Of a stretch of DNA of 64,000 bases, positions 34,488 through 45,990 are shown piece after piece; within the stretch, counting starts at the first letter, position 1, and each line of letters begins with the position of its first letter. Both the position numbers and the translations under genes were made by a program. Under the pieces are notes generated by a model, which worked only from the letters and a program-made list of their open reading frames with translations, did not search any database and was not told where the DNA came from. Location of the stretch: contig OX388316.1 in the NCBI GenBank assembly GCA_947579605.1, positions 12,527,290 to 12,591,289 of the forward strand. Direction: 5' to 3'. The DNA is from Athripsodes cinereus (Eukaryota; Arthropoda; Insecta; Trichoptera; Leptoceridae).

Positions 34488-34494
34488 TAGTAAC

Positions 34495-36785
34495 CGTTAT
34501 TTTTATAATATGAGTAACACATAACCGTGTCCATCACTCATAAAAGTTCCCTAATGAAATTATTACCATTTGAGAGATTTATACTAACCTGTGTTTAATG
34601 CAATCAGCAATTCTCAAAGTTTATTGCTTAAATTACAATGTGCCTACCTTATTATGTATAACTGAAGGTACTAAGTGCATTGACTTTTGAAAGATAGCAA
34701 GATGAGCAAAGCAATGGATATCTCTCTTAATCGCTCTCAGGTTTTTACAACATAGTGAAACCGAAATTTTTAGTTTTGGATAATATAATTTTAAGGTTTT
34801 ATTCAATTTTATTTTATTAACTTATTTATTCTTTAGTGTACGTTCATTGATTACAAGCTATTTTTCAAAGAAATATAATTATTTTAAATAAATCATACAA
34901 TCAATATACAGGGAGTGAGTTGATCGAGGAGGCGCGATTTCTTCCAACTTACCCAATCTCCAAAACGTTTATAAATAATATCTTTAAGGAAGGAAAAGAG
35001 GAGCTTTGCGGGAGAAGAATATGTAGGAAAAGGGATTAAGAAACAGATTTTAGTTCATATTCATATTATTAGATACGCTTTATGTAATCTTAGCTTTAAT
35101 CAACCATTTATTACCAAAATGTTGTTTATATATTTTCTATCGAGTGATAATGAATAATTAGTAGTAGATTTTCACATTAAATTTATCACATAATCCTCAC
35201 ATATTAATTATTTCAACAGTATTAGCAGATACATTATGAGTTATTGAATACTTTATGGTTTATATTCATAAAATTGAGGCCCTGGATAAACTATCCTTTG
35301 AAAAATATGAAGATTTCACAGTTAATACCTATAGCAAAAGTATTTTTTCCAAATGGGACTGTCTAACTACCGAAAAATAGACTAGAGTACTGCAAAGTCG
35401 CAACGCAAGAGTATAGGTAAATCAATTTCACCTGCGTAAGAAAAACCGTGATAGTATTATGAATACATTGATGATGAAGAATTTCTTTCGAAAGTCGATA
35501 CGTATGAACGAAACAGCTTTTTAAAGTCATGAACAGATTGAAATTACTTTGTTATCGATAACAAAAAAAATAATAATACTGGAATATTTTATTTGAATAG
35601 CTACATCAAGCCGTTGTTTGCGTGCGAGTCTTTACTGCTGTACATACGACTACCACGAGCTGTCTGATGATGCGCATTCACATGACAGAAACCGGCGAGT
35701 GATTGATATGTCTTGGGTCTCGAGTTCAATGTCGGTGTGAGCACAATACCATAACAAAGTGAGCTGATCACTGATGCTAATGAAGTGCCTTACTATACAC
35801 TACACCACACTCACACCTTACTGTATTAAAATCAATCAAGACTTGATGTACAGAGTACCTATTTTGTTAACTTTATTAAAATCTATTTATCATTTTTTTG
35901 TATTCATATCGAAGCGCATGTTTTTTGGTTTAAGTACTAGTTTCAAAAGGATTGTTGTGGCATGAAAATTATATTGCTAATATTATGAACTCTTAACAAG
36001 TTACTTCTGGAGATAAAATCTATGGATGGGAACATATTTTTTTTCGCTTGAATTTCTGAACAAAATATATAATTAACTAGGTAAACGGACAGCCTATCAA
36101 TCTTGGGGTTCAAATATTTCTTCTCTGGTAGAAAATTTTCAAATTCTAGTATTCCAAATCAGTCGCAGAAATTTTGGAAAATTTCAGTACCTTTTGTATA
36201 AATCTCTGAATTCTTAAATGAAATTTATATACCTACCTGCCTAAATGTTACACATAAAAAATGTGAAAAAAAAAGGATTAATTAGGTATAAATTTGGAAA
36301 TTAATTAGAAAAATACAGAAGTAGGTAGGTATAACTTATTTGTTTTAGAATAAAATAAATAATATGTAGGTACGGATATAAAAAATATGTTAACATTTTG
36401 TATGCGATTTATTTCTCGATAATGTTCATTCCGCAAACGAAATATTCGAAAATGTTCACTCGGCTAACAGTCTTGTCCCGCAAATGAGTGAAGTGCCAAT
36501 TTAATTGCTCATCTCTCACACTTGACCCCAGTAGGCAACCATAATAATCATTCCACGGAGTTCGACCCATTGTCAATATGAATGAGATTCATCAGAAATA
36601 TTATTATACCCACATACCTAAAGTACCCACTTACATACATATTTGTATCGGAACTGTATGAAAAACTCGTATGCTTTTTATCAGGTATACATATAGATAT
36701 TTAATTTATATATATACATACCTATGTATTTGTAAAACCACCCGTCATAAATGCATAAGTTTTTTGATTTTCATGCGAATTTTAT
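34495..36785. other. Noncoding DNA
   Basis: The region is AT-rich, with a less AT-rich stretch at 35600-35760 where I see no clear exon. Open frames at 35774-35965 and elsewhere lack motifs. Confidence 0.5.
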
Positions 36786-36789
36786 TAAT

Positions 36790-37040
36790 ATCAACATCTT
36801 TATCATTATCTCCATCACATCGGCCGCTTCACTTACAAGGTAGAGAGAAAGTCTCAAATGCCACTTTTATCATCGTGTACACTTTTCGCTTCTGTTACTC
36901 TCATATAATTCCTCCTACATGCTCTCTTATTCTTCCTATAAATAACACCATTTTTTCGTGCTTTGGCTATCGAGTGGAAGATTCGTGGCCCGAATACGTT
37001 TTCTTCACAATGCAAGTTATTTTCATTTCTGATTTAAGAA
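36790..37040 (-). pseudogene. Diverged LINE C-terminal/3' fragment
   Basis: CGGCCGCTTCACTTACAAGG, then CGTGTACACTTTTCGCTTCT, then GTTACTCTCATATAATTCCT and CATGCTCTCTTATTC mirror the order at 1668-1780 (CGCCGCTTCCCTCGCGGGG, CATCTTTCGTTTCCGTCACT, GTCGTACAATTCCTC, CATGCTCTCC). It is the same LINE family and far more decayed. The 124-codon plus-strand frame covering it is antisense and not a gene. Confidence 0.6.
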
Positions 37041-37044
37041 GTTA

Positions 37045-37785
37045 ATATTATTTAAATAAGTAAAAAATCCTAGAAATAAATTTCGACATAGATTAATTAA
37101 TTACAAAATGAAAAAATAATAAGAAATAAAAAATAATAAGAGTTTTAATAGTTCCAAAAGAACATCATGTAATAAATACACAAAAGCTCCTTAGCCTTTC
37201 AAATATTTTTATTAAGTTTTTTTATTAATTTATTTATTGTATGGGATAGTGTGGGTTGATAATAATGTATATTTCTCACACATTTAAAAAATATTCAATC
37301 GAACTTGACAACTAATATGGGCAAACATTTGTCAACGGCTTATTATGAAGATAATTTTGTATAATGTACCTAGGTACATAAAATAAAAAGGCTTTATTAT
37401 TTGAAAAGAAAACTAAGTGACCGCTTGTAAATACACAAATTTATTTAGTAATTCAAATACGTTTATTATATTGAATAGAAAATTGTTTTTGCCGTATTCT
37501 ATATGTAAATTTTAAAAATTATAATATCTATAAATTAAATATCGACGCAATTCCGACAAAAGACAGATTAATAATACAAATTTGTTCTGACGTAAAAAGA
37601 TAAACAAAAAGGAGTGAATTTATTGTCAGAACTACCAATTTTATCACAAAAAATGTTCGACTTTTATGTATTCAATATTTTTTACTACTTCAGGAATGTT
37701 ACTGGTCAAACTTTTCGAACTTTATTAAGTTTAACTTATTGATTGTCGGTTCTTGGAAATTATTTTCTGACTTAATATTGAATTT
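37045..37785. other. AT-rich noncoding DNA
   Basis: Nothing was recognised. Confidence 0.45.
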
Positions 37786-37787
37786 CG

Positions 37788-37918
37788 AACGACATTAGAG
37801 CGCAGGGAATGTCGTGGGAAGAGGTGACGCGATTGGCACAGAGACGCTCTGAATGGAGGAGGCTGCTTTATGCCCTGTGCTCCCGAGAAGAGCGTTGAGG
37901 GCGATGATGATGATAATG
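37788..37918 (+). pseudogene. LINE C-terminal end with (GAT)n tail, same family as 9215-9504
   Basis: GAACGACATTAGAGCGCAGG, then GAATGTCGTGGGAAGAGGTG and on to the CGAGAAGAGCGTTGAGG stop and GATGATGATGATAATGA tail repeat the 9370-9504 sequence with few changes. About 38 codons remain, encoding WEEVTRLAQRRSEWRRLL. Confidence 0.88.
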
Positions 37919-38573
37919 ACTATTCAATTTTGAAGAACGTACATCCATCCACACTACCACGGTACCTCCCAAGTGGTAAAGTCAGTGAATATCATGAGGT
38001 CAGTGGATATCATTTCAAAAATTTTGTCTTTTACAATGAAATCAGAGCAACAAAAATGTAGTGGGAGATGAGATTTAATTGGTGGCTTCTAGCATGTATT
38101 CCCAAGCGGTTTATAGATTGATTATTAAGCATTTGAACTACCACATGTCATTTTTAAACGAAACGTATTGATAACAAATATTACATTTCATCCATTCATT
38201 CAATATTCAACATAACAACATTTAAAGTTAATCTAATATATAAAAGGAAGTCGTGTGTGTTACAACACTTAAAACTCAAGAATGGCTGTACCGATTTGAA
38301 TGATCTCTGATTTGTTGGATTCTTCTCCGCCCGGAATAAACTATAGGCTATTAAAACATCTTACAAATTCACGGGAAGAAACAATATGAAGAAAATTATT
38401 TACGCCATACATTTTTAATTTCAAAAATAAAAACAATATGGAGAGTTATGGCGCTATTAGCGCCCCCACGTCGCCTGTTGCATTGCGCTAAAATAATCCG
38501 TAGGTTCTGCTATATTAAGAACCAAATTACTATAACTAATATGAACGAAATGTGTACTAATATTTGTTTACTA

Positions 38574-39012
38574 AAATTCGGTAGTTACATGGCAATAGGT
38601 TGTATCTCACTAAAACATAATTTTACAGGAGAGCAAAAATAAAGTTTGCAAAAGAGATATTTCAGCCAAATTTCGAGCATTTATATATCAAAATGAAGGT
38701 AATTATTATTTCTACAAGATAGATGTAACATTGTTTTAATAATTTCTTCTTCAAGATGTATGTAACATTCACTAAATAATTTCTTGCAGTTTAAAAATAT
38801 TTGAGTTTTTTTGCCATGTTGATGAAAACAATCTTTCTACATGTCAATAAGTTACGTCTTTTCTCTCTTTATTCTGACTATAAAGAGACATATCCTTTTG
38901 CCACATCAAATATTACACTATTTTGAGCATTTTATGGGCAACAACAATTTTAACAAACTTGGAAACGCAAAAAATGCGAGATACAACCTATTGCCTTGTA
39001 ACTACCGAATTA
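38574..39012. repeat. Inverted repeat inside the Helitron
   Basis: ATTCGGTAGTTACATGGCAA..TAGGTTGTATCTC (38575-38608) pairs with GAGATACAACCTATTGCC..TTGTAACTACCGAAT (38979-39012), about 34 bp per arm with one or two mismatches. The 370-bp spacer has no recognisable coding sequence. It may be a MITE inserted in the Helitron or part of it. Confidence 0.75.
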
Positions 39013-39564
39013 TTCGACTAATATTTATGTATCGATAGATCTTCTGTCACATAAATGTGGACGTGCACAGATTATATTTGAAATTGTATTTTATTTTTGC
39101 AGATGGAAAATTATTATTGAACCAAAAATTGTGCTATTAAAGATGAAAATAAGAATGTGTTCATGTAGGTAGTTCTGATGCAAGATTGTGTAGTGAAATT
39201 TGCAGACAGAGAAGAAAAATTACGAAGAAAATTATTTACGCCATACATTTTTAATTTCAATAAAAAATGCAATATGGAGAATTATACAAAATCAACAATG
39301 AAGTTTTTTTTATAGATTAGCCTATTTATATGATAATTTTTCTATACATTCTCAAATTAGAATCGTTATCCATACAATTTAACATCTGTAGTTCTGATAT
39401 TTCAATTTTTAAAAAATCATGGAAAGAATTTTTATAAATTTTAAATGAATAGGTAAAATCTACCTGAAAAAAAAATTAGTACCTACATAATTATATTACG
39501 TACTGCAGATAATTTATAAACAAATCTGAGTTAAGTATTATTGTTCAACATAAATTGTTCATGT

Positions 39565-39800
39565 CTGCCGGTGTGGCGCGGAGCTCTTTCCTTTGAGTCA
39601 CGAGGTCCCGGGTTCGATTCCCGGACAGGGCAAAGTGAAGAATGACCTTTTTCAAATTGTCCTGGGTCTGGGTGTTACATATATATGTACATATATAGTG
39701 CATTGTATATGTGTGTATCGTCGCGTTAGTACCCATAATCAAGATTCACCTAAGTTTGGGACTAGCTCGATGTGTGTGAATTGTCTATGTAAAAAAAAAA
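39565..39800 (+). repeat. tRNA-derived SINE (family 1), full-length copy
   Basis: The head has A-box-like TGTGGCGCGGAGC and a perfect B box in GGGTTCGATTCCCGG. The body is GTGCATTGTATATGTGTG, TATCGTCGCGTTAGTACCC and GGGACTAGCTCGATGTGTG, ending in a 10-A run (39791-39800). 3' parts recur at 14380, 20783 and 54793. It is not a functional tRNA: the 5' half cannot form an acceptor stem with the 3' flank. Confidence 0.88.
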
Positions 39801-39807
39801 CGAATGT

Positions 39808-40166
39808 AACTCTCGCAGTTTTGCGGCCCCACTCGTTGTCGAGTACTTTTTTTCCATAGAAAAGGTAATATTTTTGAAACTTGAGGAAATTGTTGCCATA
39901 TTATGTAGAATTATTTTAATTTGCCGGCAAAGAAATCCACTTCGAAAAATAATTTCCTAAAATTCCGTACATATTACTCGACAACGGGTGGGGCCGTTCA
40001 AGTTTCATAGTTGCGAATTTTTTTTTCCTATAAAAGAATTTTCCAAAAATTAGGTGACCAAAAAATAATTCACCATATGGCAACAATTTCCTCAAGTTTC
40101 GAAAATATTACTTTTACATGGAAAAAAGTACTCGACAACGGGTGGGGCCGCTAAACTGCGAAAGTT
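39808..40166. mobile_element. Inverted-repeat element, 359 bp, about 95-bp arms
   Basis: The arms 39808-39905 and 40072-40166 are complementary with a few mismatches. Shared text includes CGCAGTTTTGCGGCCCCAC, TCGTTGTCGAGTACTTTTTT and CTTGAGGAAATTGTTGCCAT. A third partial copy of the end motif (ACTCGACAACGGGTGGGGCC) sits in the centre at 39983-40002. The element lies 8 bp after the SINE A-run, within the Helitron. No target duplication was identified. Confidence 0.82.
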
Positions 40167-40249
40167 CCAAATGAATTATATTTTTTTACACTATACCTTC
40201 GATGACACACTTTGACAATTACGGGAGTTTGTAAAGAGATTAATAATAT

Positions 40250-40432
40250 TAATCATTCATTAAGTCAGTGGGAGAGGGCAGAAGATAGGGCAGGTGTCGA
40301 ACATGTGTTGAAAGGCTTGGTTTGGAGTGGCCAGAGGTCCTGGAAGCAGCGGTGGACAGTTATCTCTGGAGGAGATACTTAGGGGCAATGGGCCCCCGAC
40401 CGAACTAGGACAAGGGGAAGAAGATGTATGTA
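40250..40432 (+). pseudogene. LINE (R1/TRAS-like) C-terminal scrap
   Basis: The plus strand reads AGVEHVLKGLVWSGQRSWKQ, then after a shift LEEILRGNGPPTELGQG. The pattern EHxLxxCxxWxxQRxxL...LSLxxIxxxM is the end of R1-type LINE polyproteins, common in Lepidoptera. It is frameshifted and without the Cys expected in the EHxLxxC motif, so assignment rests on partial similarity. Confidence 0.45.
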
Positions 40433-40976
40433 TGAAATCGATCATTGATTCTTAGGCGGTACGAAGTTCGCCGGGCCAGCTAGTTAAAAATAAAATACAA
40501 AATGTGTTATAGGTACCCAATGTTGCAATTATGTATTATTTCACCGTATGAATCCTCCAGCGACTCGCGGTAGTGGATAGTGTCATAAAGTTGATAATAG
40601 GAAATGTAGCTACACACAATTTATGATTAGTTTAGTTTCCCTCCATAATAATATAAATAATACAAGAGTCTGACATCTCCATCATTATTATTATCAAACA
40701 CAGAGAGAGAATGCTACAAAGGTGATAATTAACAAAGTTTCATGAAAATAATGTGACATAGTAGGCGTAATTGCGGGCGACAATATTGAGGATATTGAGG
40801 TACGTTATAAATGTATGGGCGATCATTGGAAGATTTTTTGAGTGTATATTGAAGCGTTTAGTCCAAGAAGTACGTGGCTTGACCACTTATATCATATTCC
40901 TGAAAGATAGCCGCACGTTGAGGAGAAGAAATTGGCGTGTATGCACGAGAAATTTTATCAATGTATATATATTTAG

Positions 40977-42702
40977 TTACAATCCATTGGATTGGTCTGC
41001 AACGAGTTTGGTTTTTCTTCTCCATTCCTCCCTATTCTCTGCCATTTGTTCCCTCGGTCTTACCCTCCGCGATGGCGATGAGTAGTCCTGGGTGCCTGAT
41101 GTTGTGGCCAATCCAGTTAGCTCGTTGTTGGCTGATTCTCTTAAGGAGTTGCCTTTTTTCGCCTACCCTGGTTAATACTTCTTCGTTTTCGACGTGCTCC
41201 GACCAATGGATCTTAAGCATGCGTCTGTAGCACCACATTTCAAAGGCCGCCAACCGTCCGCTTTCACTCTTGCTGATGGTCCATGTCTCACAACCATAAA
41301 GCAGAATGCTCCATACAAAGGCTTTAGTAAGGTTCTTCCTTACGCTTAAGTCGATATTTGGGGATTCCAATATCTTCGATTTTTTGTTGAAGGCAATCCT
41401 TGCCTGGTTTATTCTGCTTACAATTTCTGCTTTGGAGCGTCCATCCTGGTTTATTCTGCTGCCCAGGTACACGAATTCACTTACTTGTTTGATGCTCACT
41501 CCATTTAATGCAATGTTCGCAGTCGCTTCCTCTCTTCCAACGACCATACGTTTTGTTTTTTCTTTATTTATTTTCATGTTGTACTTTGACAACAGTATAC
41601 TTTCCAATTTTCCTAAAGCTTCGTTCAGCTCCATCTCGGAGTCTGCGAGCAGTGCTATGTCGTCAGCATATCTTATCATGTCGACCTTTTTCCCATTTAT
41701 TTTTACTCCTGTCCAGTTCTTCATTTCTTCTCTCAGTTCATCAATGGCTCGCTGTATATAGCAGTTAAAGAGAGCTGGCGACATTGAGCATCCTTGTCTT
41801 ACGCCTTGTTCGACCCTTGCTTCTGCACAGCTCTCTCCGCTTTTAATCACAGCCATTTCGTTCTTGTATAAGCTCCAGATTGCTCTTCTATCCTTATAAC
41901 TCATTCCTATCTGGTTGAGGGTGTTAAAAAGTTGTTCCCATTCTACTTTATCGAATGCTTTTTCAAGGTCGATGAATGCTATATATGTGTTTTTATTAAT
42001 TGTTATTCTCTTTTCTAGAGTAAGTCTGAGACTCAGGATTGCATCTCTTGTACCTGTCTCTTTGCGGAATCCAAATTGATCTTCTGAAAGTGTTTCGTTG
42101 ATTTTATTTTCCGCCCTTTTCATTATAATGTTGGTGAGTATCTTAGAAGCGTGTGATATCATGCTTAAGGTTCTGTGTTGTTCACACTTTGTCGTGCCTG
42201 CTTTCTTAGGAAGCGCTCGTATCAGACATTTGGCAAAGTCCTCAGGTATCTCTCCTGTGTTGTATATTTTGCAGACAAGCTTATACAATGTATCAAGCAT
42301 GCCTTTTCCTGCGCATTTAAGCAGCTCTGATGGAATCAGGTCAATACCTGGTGCTTTGCCGTCTTTCAACTTTGCTAATGCAATATCAAATTCACTTCTT
42401 AAGATGTCATCTCTATTATTTTTTACGTCATATTCTGCTTCTAGTGCTTTGCTTTCCTTGACTATGTTCTATCCTTTGTATAATTGTTCTAGGTATTCTT
42501 TCCATCTTTTTACGATCAATTCATCCTCAAACAGCAGTTTGCCGTTTTTATCTTGTACAGCACATCGTGGTTGTGTTTTGTCATTGATGTATGTATGTAG
42601 AGAAAGAAAATGTTGTGTGCAACGCCTGGCATTGACGTTATATCCTCTCTCTCCGCCTAGCATCAATATCCTGAATTCAAAGAAAGTATTTTTTGTCATC
42701 AA
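40977..42702 (-). pseudogene. Non-LTR retrotransposon reverse transcriptase (largest coding relic in the window)
   Basis: A frame from 42702 to 41032 encodes nearly the whole polymerase domain, interrupted by one TAG (42471-42469, after RWKEYLEQLYKG). In order it carries KDGKAPGIDLIPSELLKCAG, EQHRTLSMISHASKILTNII, EDQFGFRKETGTRDAI, IAFIDLEKAFDKVEW, GVRQGCSMSPALFNCYI, IRYADDIALLAD (catalytic YADD), YLGSRINQDG, GCETWTISKSE and FEMWCYRRMLKIHWSEHVEN. The type looks RTE-like/endonuclease-RT, but I cannot place the clade firmly. After AIAEGKTEGTN the frame runs out at 41032, while the true C-terminus MAENREEWRRKTKLVADQSN continues in another frame to a stop at 40979-40977. The usual GRPR-type block between them is missing, so an internal deletion changed frame here. 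No endonuclease remains upstream, and the 5' end is truncated near 42702. It would have copied its own RNA into nuclear DNA targets when intact. Confidence 0.93.
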
Positions 42703-42785
42703 TTATCATTTACAAGATATCATCATGGAATTCTACTATCTTAAGTTAAGATTCTTAACACCGACACAGTGAATGAATTGAATTA
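42700..42785 (+). repeat. Short repeat shared with 58745-58800
   Basis: ATGGAATTCTACTATCTTAA..ACACCGACACAGTGAATGAA recurs as ATGGAATTCTACTACCTAAA..CATACGACACAGTTAATGAA at 58747. It lies immediately outside the LINE 5' boundary here and immediately outside the fold-back at 58581-58743 there. Confidence 0.6.
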
Positions 42786-42849
42786 TCATTAGATATGTTT
42801 TACCCATACATACCTGAAATTTGCAATTATCAATCCCTCTTTACCATTA

Positions 42850-44195
42850 TAAGTAGGGTAGCCAATGCTACCAGAACAATACATGCCATTAGAACATTCA
42901 TCACTGAATTGAAAATGATTACTGTCTCACACGTAGAATGGGTTTTAACACTTCTCACCCATAACAATCAGATTTAACGCCCGTTGAAAAACTCAAAGCG
43001 TAAGACTTTGTCACTAATTGTAAGAAATATCGCCCACTCAAATACTTAACTGTTGCTATTACAGCAGTTCATACACTACGTAATAATAATAATGAACTAA
43101 TTAAGACTTTTTTAATGTACAATCGGTAGTTAAGCGTTGACACGTGTAATTACAAAGTTTTCTTTAAATACCCTTTACGCTGAAGCGTTAATTTTTGAAT
43201 AATAAAATAATTACAATATGTACAGTGAGTAGCGTTACCAATGTTACCATAGCAAAGAATTGGTGTTTAAATGTTTATTAAAATATAATATATATACAGC
43301 GTGATTATTTAAATTGTACTTATATAGTCTTACTGTACCTATGTAGAAATGTGTGAAAAACGAAAATAAAAATGCATGAAAATTAAGCTCCAATATCGGG
43401 TCTGCGGTCTCCCAATTAAACACTTATAGAGTGTGATATTTAAATTTTTCTTCATGTTTAGTCAACATTTTATTTTCCTTCAAATCATTGATCATCAATT
43501 AATTACCTAGCCATGAAAAAACCTTCCTTTTTTCCGAGGTACCTTGCCTTACCACTTGCTACTGACCTATTCCACCCTCAAGACAATAGCATGTTGCTTA
43601 TTGTGAGGATCTCTGAGGTGTATTTTGGCGTTTTATAAACCTAGATTCATATTTTTTATAGTATAGATTTGTTTTAACAAAATTCACGTAGAGACTGCGA
43701 AACTCTCATCGACGTTTGTGTGCTTATAATAAATTTATAAAGAAAGAATGAAGTTAAAATGTTCAATTATTAGATTACTTATTCGCTATATTTTTACTTC
43801 TTAATATGTAAATAATCATTATTAACACTCCTTATTGGGAAGTCGAATACATTGTTAATGGAAAATTAGACATCCTGTATCTTAGTTTCTTGTATTAAAC
43901 TTCCAACACCTACGCATATAAAATGCAATAATAATACATTTTATATAATATTTTTACGCCTTATTTCAATAAAATAATTAAAAACTGTTCGTTTGATGTT
44001 AAATTATTTGAATAAAATTTATTTACCACACTATTACATTTGCAGTTGATTTTGAAAAAAATCAAACTCCATTCAAGATTACATTTAACGAAAAATCGTT
44101 CACTCTATGTAGGTACTTTGAACTTAATAAATTCAGGCGATCTATGTTCATAATTATCTTCTGATTTATTGAGATTTTTTTTTTAATATTGTAGG
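42850..44195. other. AT-rich noncoding DNA
   Basis: A possible inverted family A scrap (AGTAGGGTAGCCAATGCTAC) is at 42855-42890. No gene is seen. Confidence 0.45.
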
Positions 44196-44217
44196 TTTTT
44201 ATTGTTACCTGTTTATT

Positions 44218-44440
44218 TTCATCTAGTCTTTTCTGTAAGCTTTTCTGTAAAGATAGGTAATCGTAAAACATTCCGCAAAAAAATATTAAGCATCTTAAAT
44301 TCAAAAATGGTGTATGCCACTCGTCCAGATTATCTTTATATTTATTTGCACCAGGAAACCGACCTGAATGTATGTATATTGCGTGCAATTCACCCGCTGA
44401 CTACCTCACTGGTGGAAAATTCCGTGATGGTATGAATGTG
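44218..44440 (+). repeat. Dispersed repeat family A, diverged copy
   Basis: TTTTCTGTAAGCTTTTCTG, a GATAGGTAATCG block, a GGTGTATGCCACTCGTCC block and CGCTGACTACCTCACTGGTG keep family order. The overlapping open frames (44202-44435 plus and 44388-44062 minus) are accidental. Confidence 0.6.
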
Positions 44441-44599
44441 CGTGTGGGAGCTTATAAGACTCACTATACAAATATACTGAATATACAAGTCATCTTTTCA
44501 AATAAGGATATTATTTTAATGCACTACAAAAGTAAAAATATATGTTATTTAAATTTTAAAATTAATATATTGTGTGGAACGCTATAGCAAAATTTAAAA

Positions 44600-45825
44600 A
44601 AAATCCTGTAAAATCTATCAACATTGATAGAATTGGAGGTTATCATTTTTTAAATAATGGAAGTACCTAGTAGGCAATAATGTTTTACAATTTTGTTTAT
44701 CTTAATAATAACAGAAAGTTAAATGTGTTTTTTTTATCGATAAAAAATAACTAAATTAATCGAATCACAGTAGATCTTCTTTGTCTGTTTTTTCCGCATC
44801 AAAAAGAATTGTATGCGTAACTACGAGCTAGAAATATATTTCAAATATTTTTTTCGGAGATTTCAATCGTTTTATTAAAGTAAATATTTACCACCCCTTA
44901 CACTAGTTTTTGATAAATTATCAAAGCAAATTTCTCCGATACACAAATTACTTGAACAAGGTTTATGATCCTAAGAGAAAGAAAAGCATTTCGGAATAGT
45001 GTTGACGCTGCAGGGGGAAGATATTATTTTACATTTTGCTATAAATACATCATCTGAATTCCTGTAAGAATTTTCAAGAATTTTGTTATATATGTACCAT
45101 CACGGAATATTCTTCAAATGAGGTAGCCAGTAGACCTGCATGCAATAAGCGTACAAGTTATCATCTCCGTGCCATGCGATTACAACGTAGAAACATATTA
45201 TTCAACGCGGGTAAGTGCCTATAAAACTTCCATTATTTCTGTCTGGTGGATACATATTATAATTATGTATAGGAAGGTTTTATAATTTTGATCTTGACCG
45301 GTGAACCAAACGTTTCATGGATTATAATAAATATTACTTCTTCTTTTTTTCTGAAGTATTTTCATAACAATATTAATCCGATGCAACACCCACCTTGCCA
45401 TATTAAATGTAGAATTTATGTCAAACTATAAAATTAAAAATTCACCTTTTAACGACCGTTGGATGTGGATGTCGCATAAAATTATTTTAACTGACAAATA
45501 ATATTCTTTTGGACCTTTTCATCTCAAACTTTTGAAGTGCATTTTTTATCCCGTAAAATTATCAAGTAAAATATCATTATAAACGTAAAATTCACATAGG
45601 TACCTATAAATACCAATATATTAAAATATTATACAATTCTGCAAGTAAAAGCTTGTAAAAAAATATGGCATGATTCAGATGTTTTAAAATATTTCATATT
45701 TATTATTTCATCCATTTAGAACACTTACGTTTCAATTGAAATATTTTTTTCTATAAAATTTCGAGTTCTCCGATACAGTAATTATAGGAAAGAAGGTATT
45801 CCAGCTATAATTTTACCAATGATTC
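44600..45825. other. AT-rich noncoding DNA with an inverted family A scrap
   Basis: At 45095-45180 the plus strand reads CCATCACGGAATATTCTTCA, then GAGGTAGCCAGTAGACCTGC and ATGCAATAAGC, complements of the family A end. The rest is featureless. Confidence 0.5.
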
Positions 45826-45829
45826 AAAC

Positions 45830-45990
45830 TAATCACTGGCCTGGAAGTCCACTCTTCACAATACACCGTTCATATGCCATCAACACCAAGGCAAAAAGAA
45901 TGTGGTATGAATGAAGAGATGATTAAACTTGTGCCAAGATGGAAGAGGCTGATTCTTGCCCCGTTTTCCCAAGAGGAGCATTAAAGTTAT
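45830..45990 (+). pseudogene. LINE C-terminal end, diverged, same family as 9215-9504
   Basis: GGCCTGGAAGTCCACTCTTC, then ACAATACACCGTTCATATGC and CCAAGAGGAGCATTAAAG parallel 9331-9480 (GGCCCGGGCGTCCCTCTTTC, ACAATACACCGTTCCTATGA, CCGAGAGGAACGTTGAGG). The frame is lost by small deletions. Confidence 0.75.

Larger units (their letters stand above)
38232..40483 (+). mobile_element. Non-autonomous Helitron, 2252 bp, with nested insertions
   Basis: The left end is TCTAATATATAAAAGGAAGTC and the right end is a GC hairpin (GGCGGTACGAAGTTCGCC, 40455-40472), then GGGCCAGCTAG (ends 40483). It is flanked by A on the left and T on the right, the Helitron AT target rule, without a target duplication. The 5' text (AAAAGGAAGTCGTGT...ACTCAAGAATGGCTG..CGATTTGA) is the typical lepidopteran Helitron start. 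Inside are a 65-bp direct duplication (38388 and 39224), an inverted repeat (38574-38608 / 38979-39012), a SINE (39565-39800), an inverted-repeat element (39808-40166) and a LINE scrap (40250-40430). No Rep/helicase gene is present. Rolling-circle transposition would have depended on an autonomous partner. Confidence 0.88.

Noticed and set aside
36671..37045. 124-codon plus-strand open frame
   Set aside because: It lies over an inverted, decayed LINE end and an AT-rich lead-in, with no coding signature in this direction.
39565..39640. Possible functional tRNA gene (perfect B box)
   Set aside because: No acceptor stem or anticodon arm can be drawn, a SINE body and A-run follow, and related truncated copies exist.
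41306..41768. Plus-strand open frames of 151 and 86 codons
   Set aside because: They are also antisense shadows of the same reverse transcriptase.
42098..42772. 224-codon plus-strand open frame
   Set aside because: It is the antisense shadow of the LINE reverse transcriptase on the minus strand; its Ser/Leu/Phe-rich product shows no motif.
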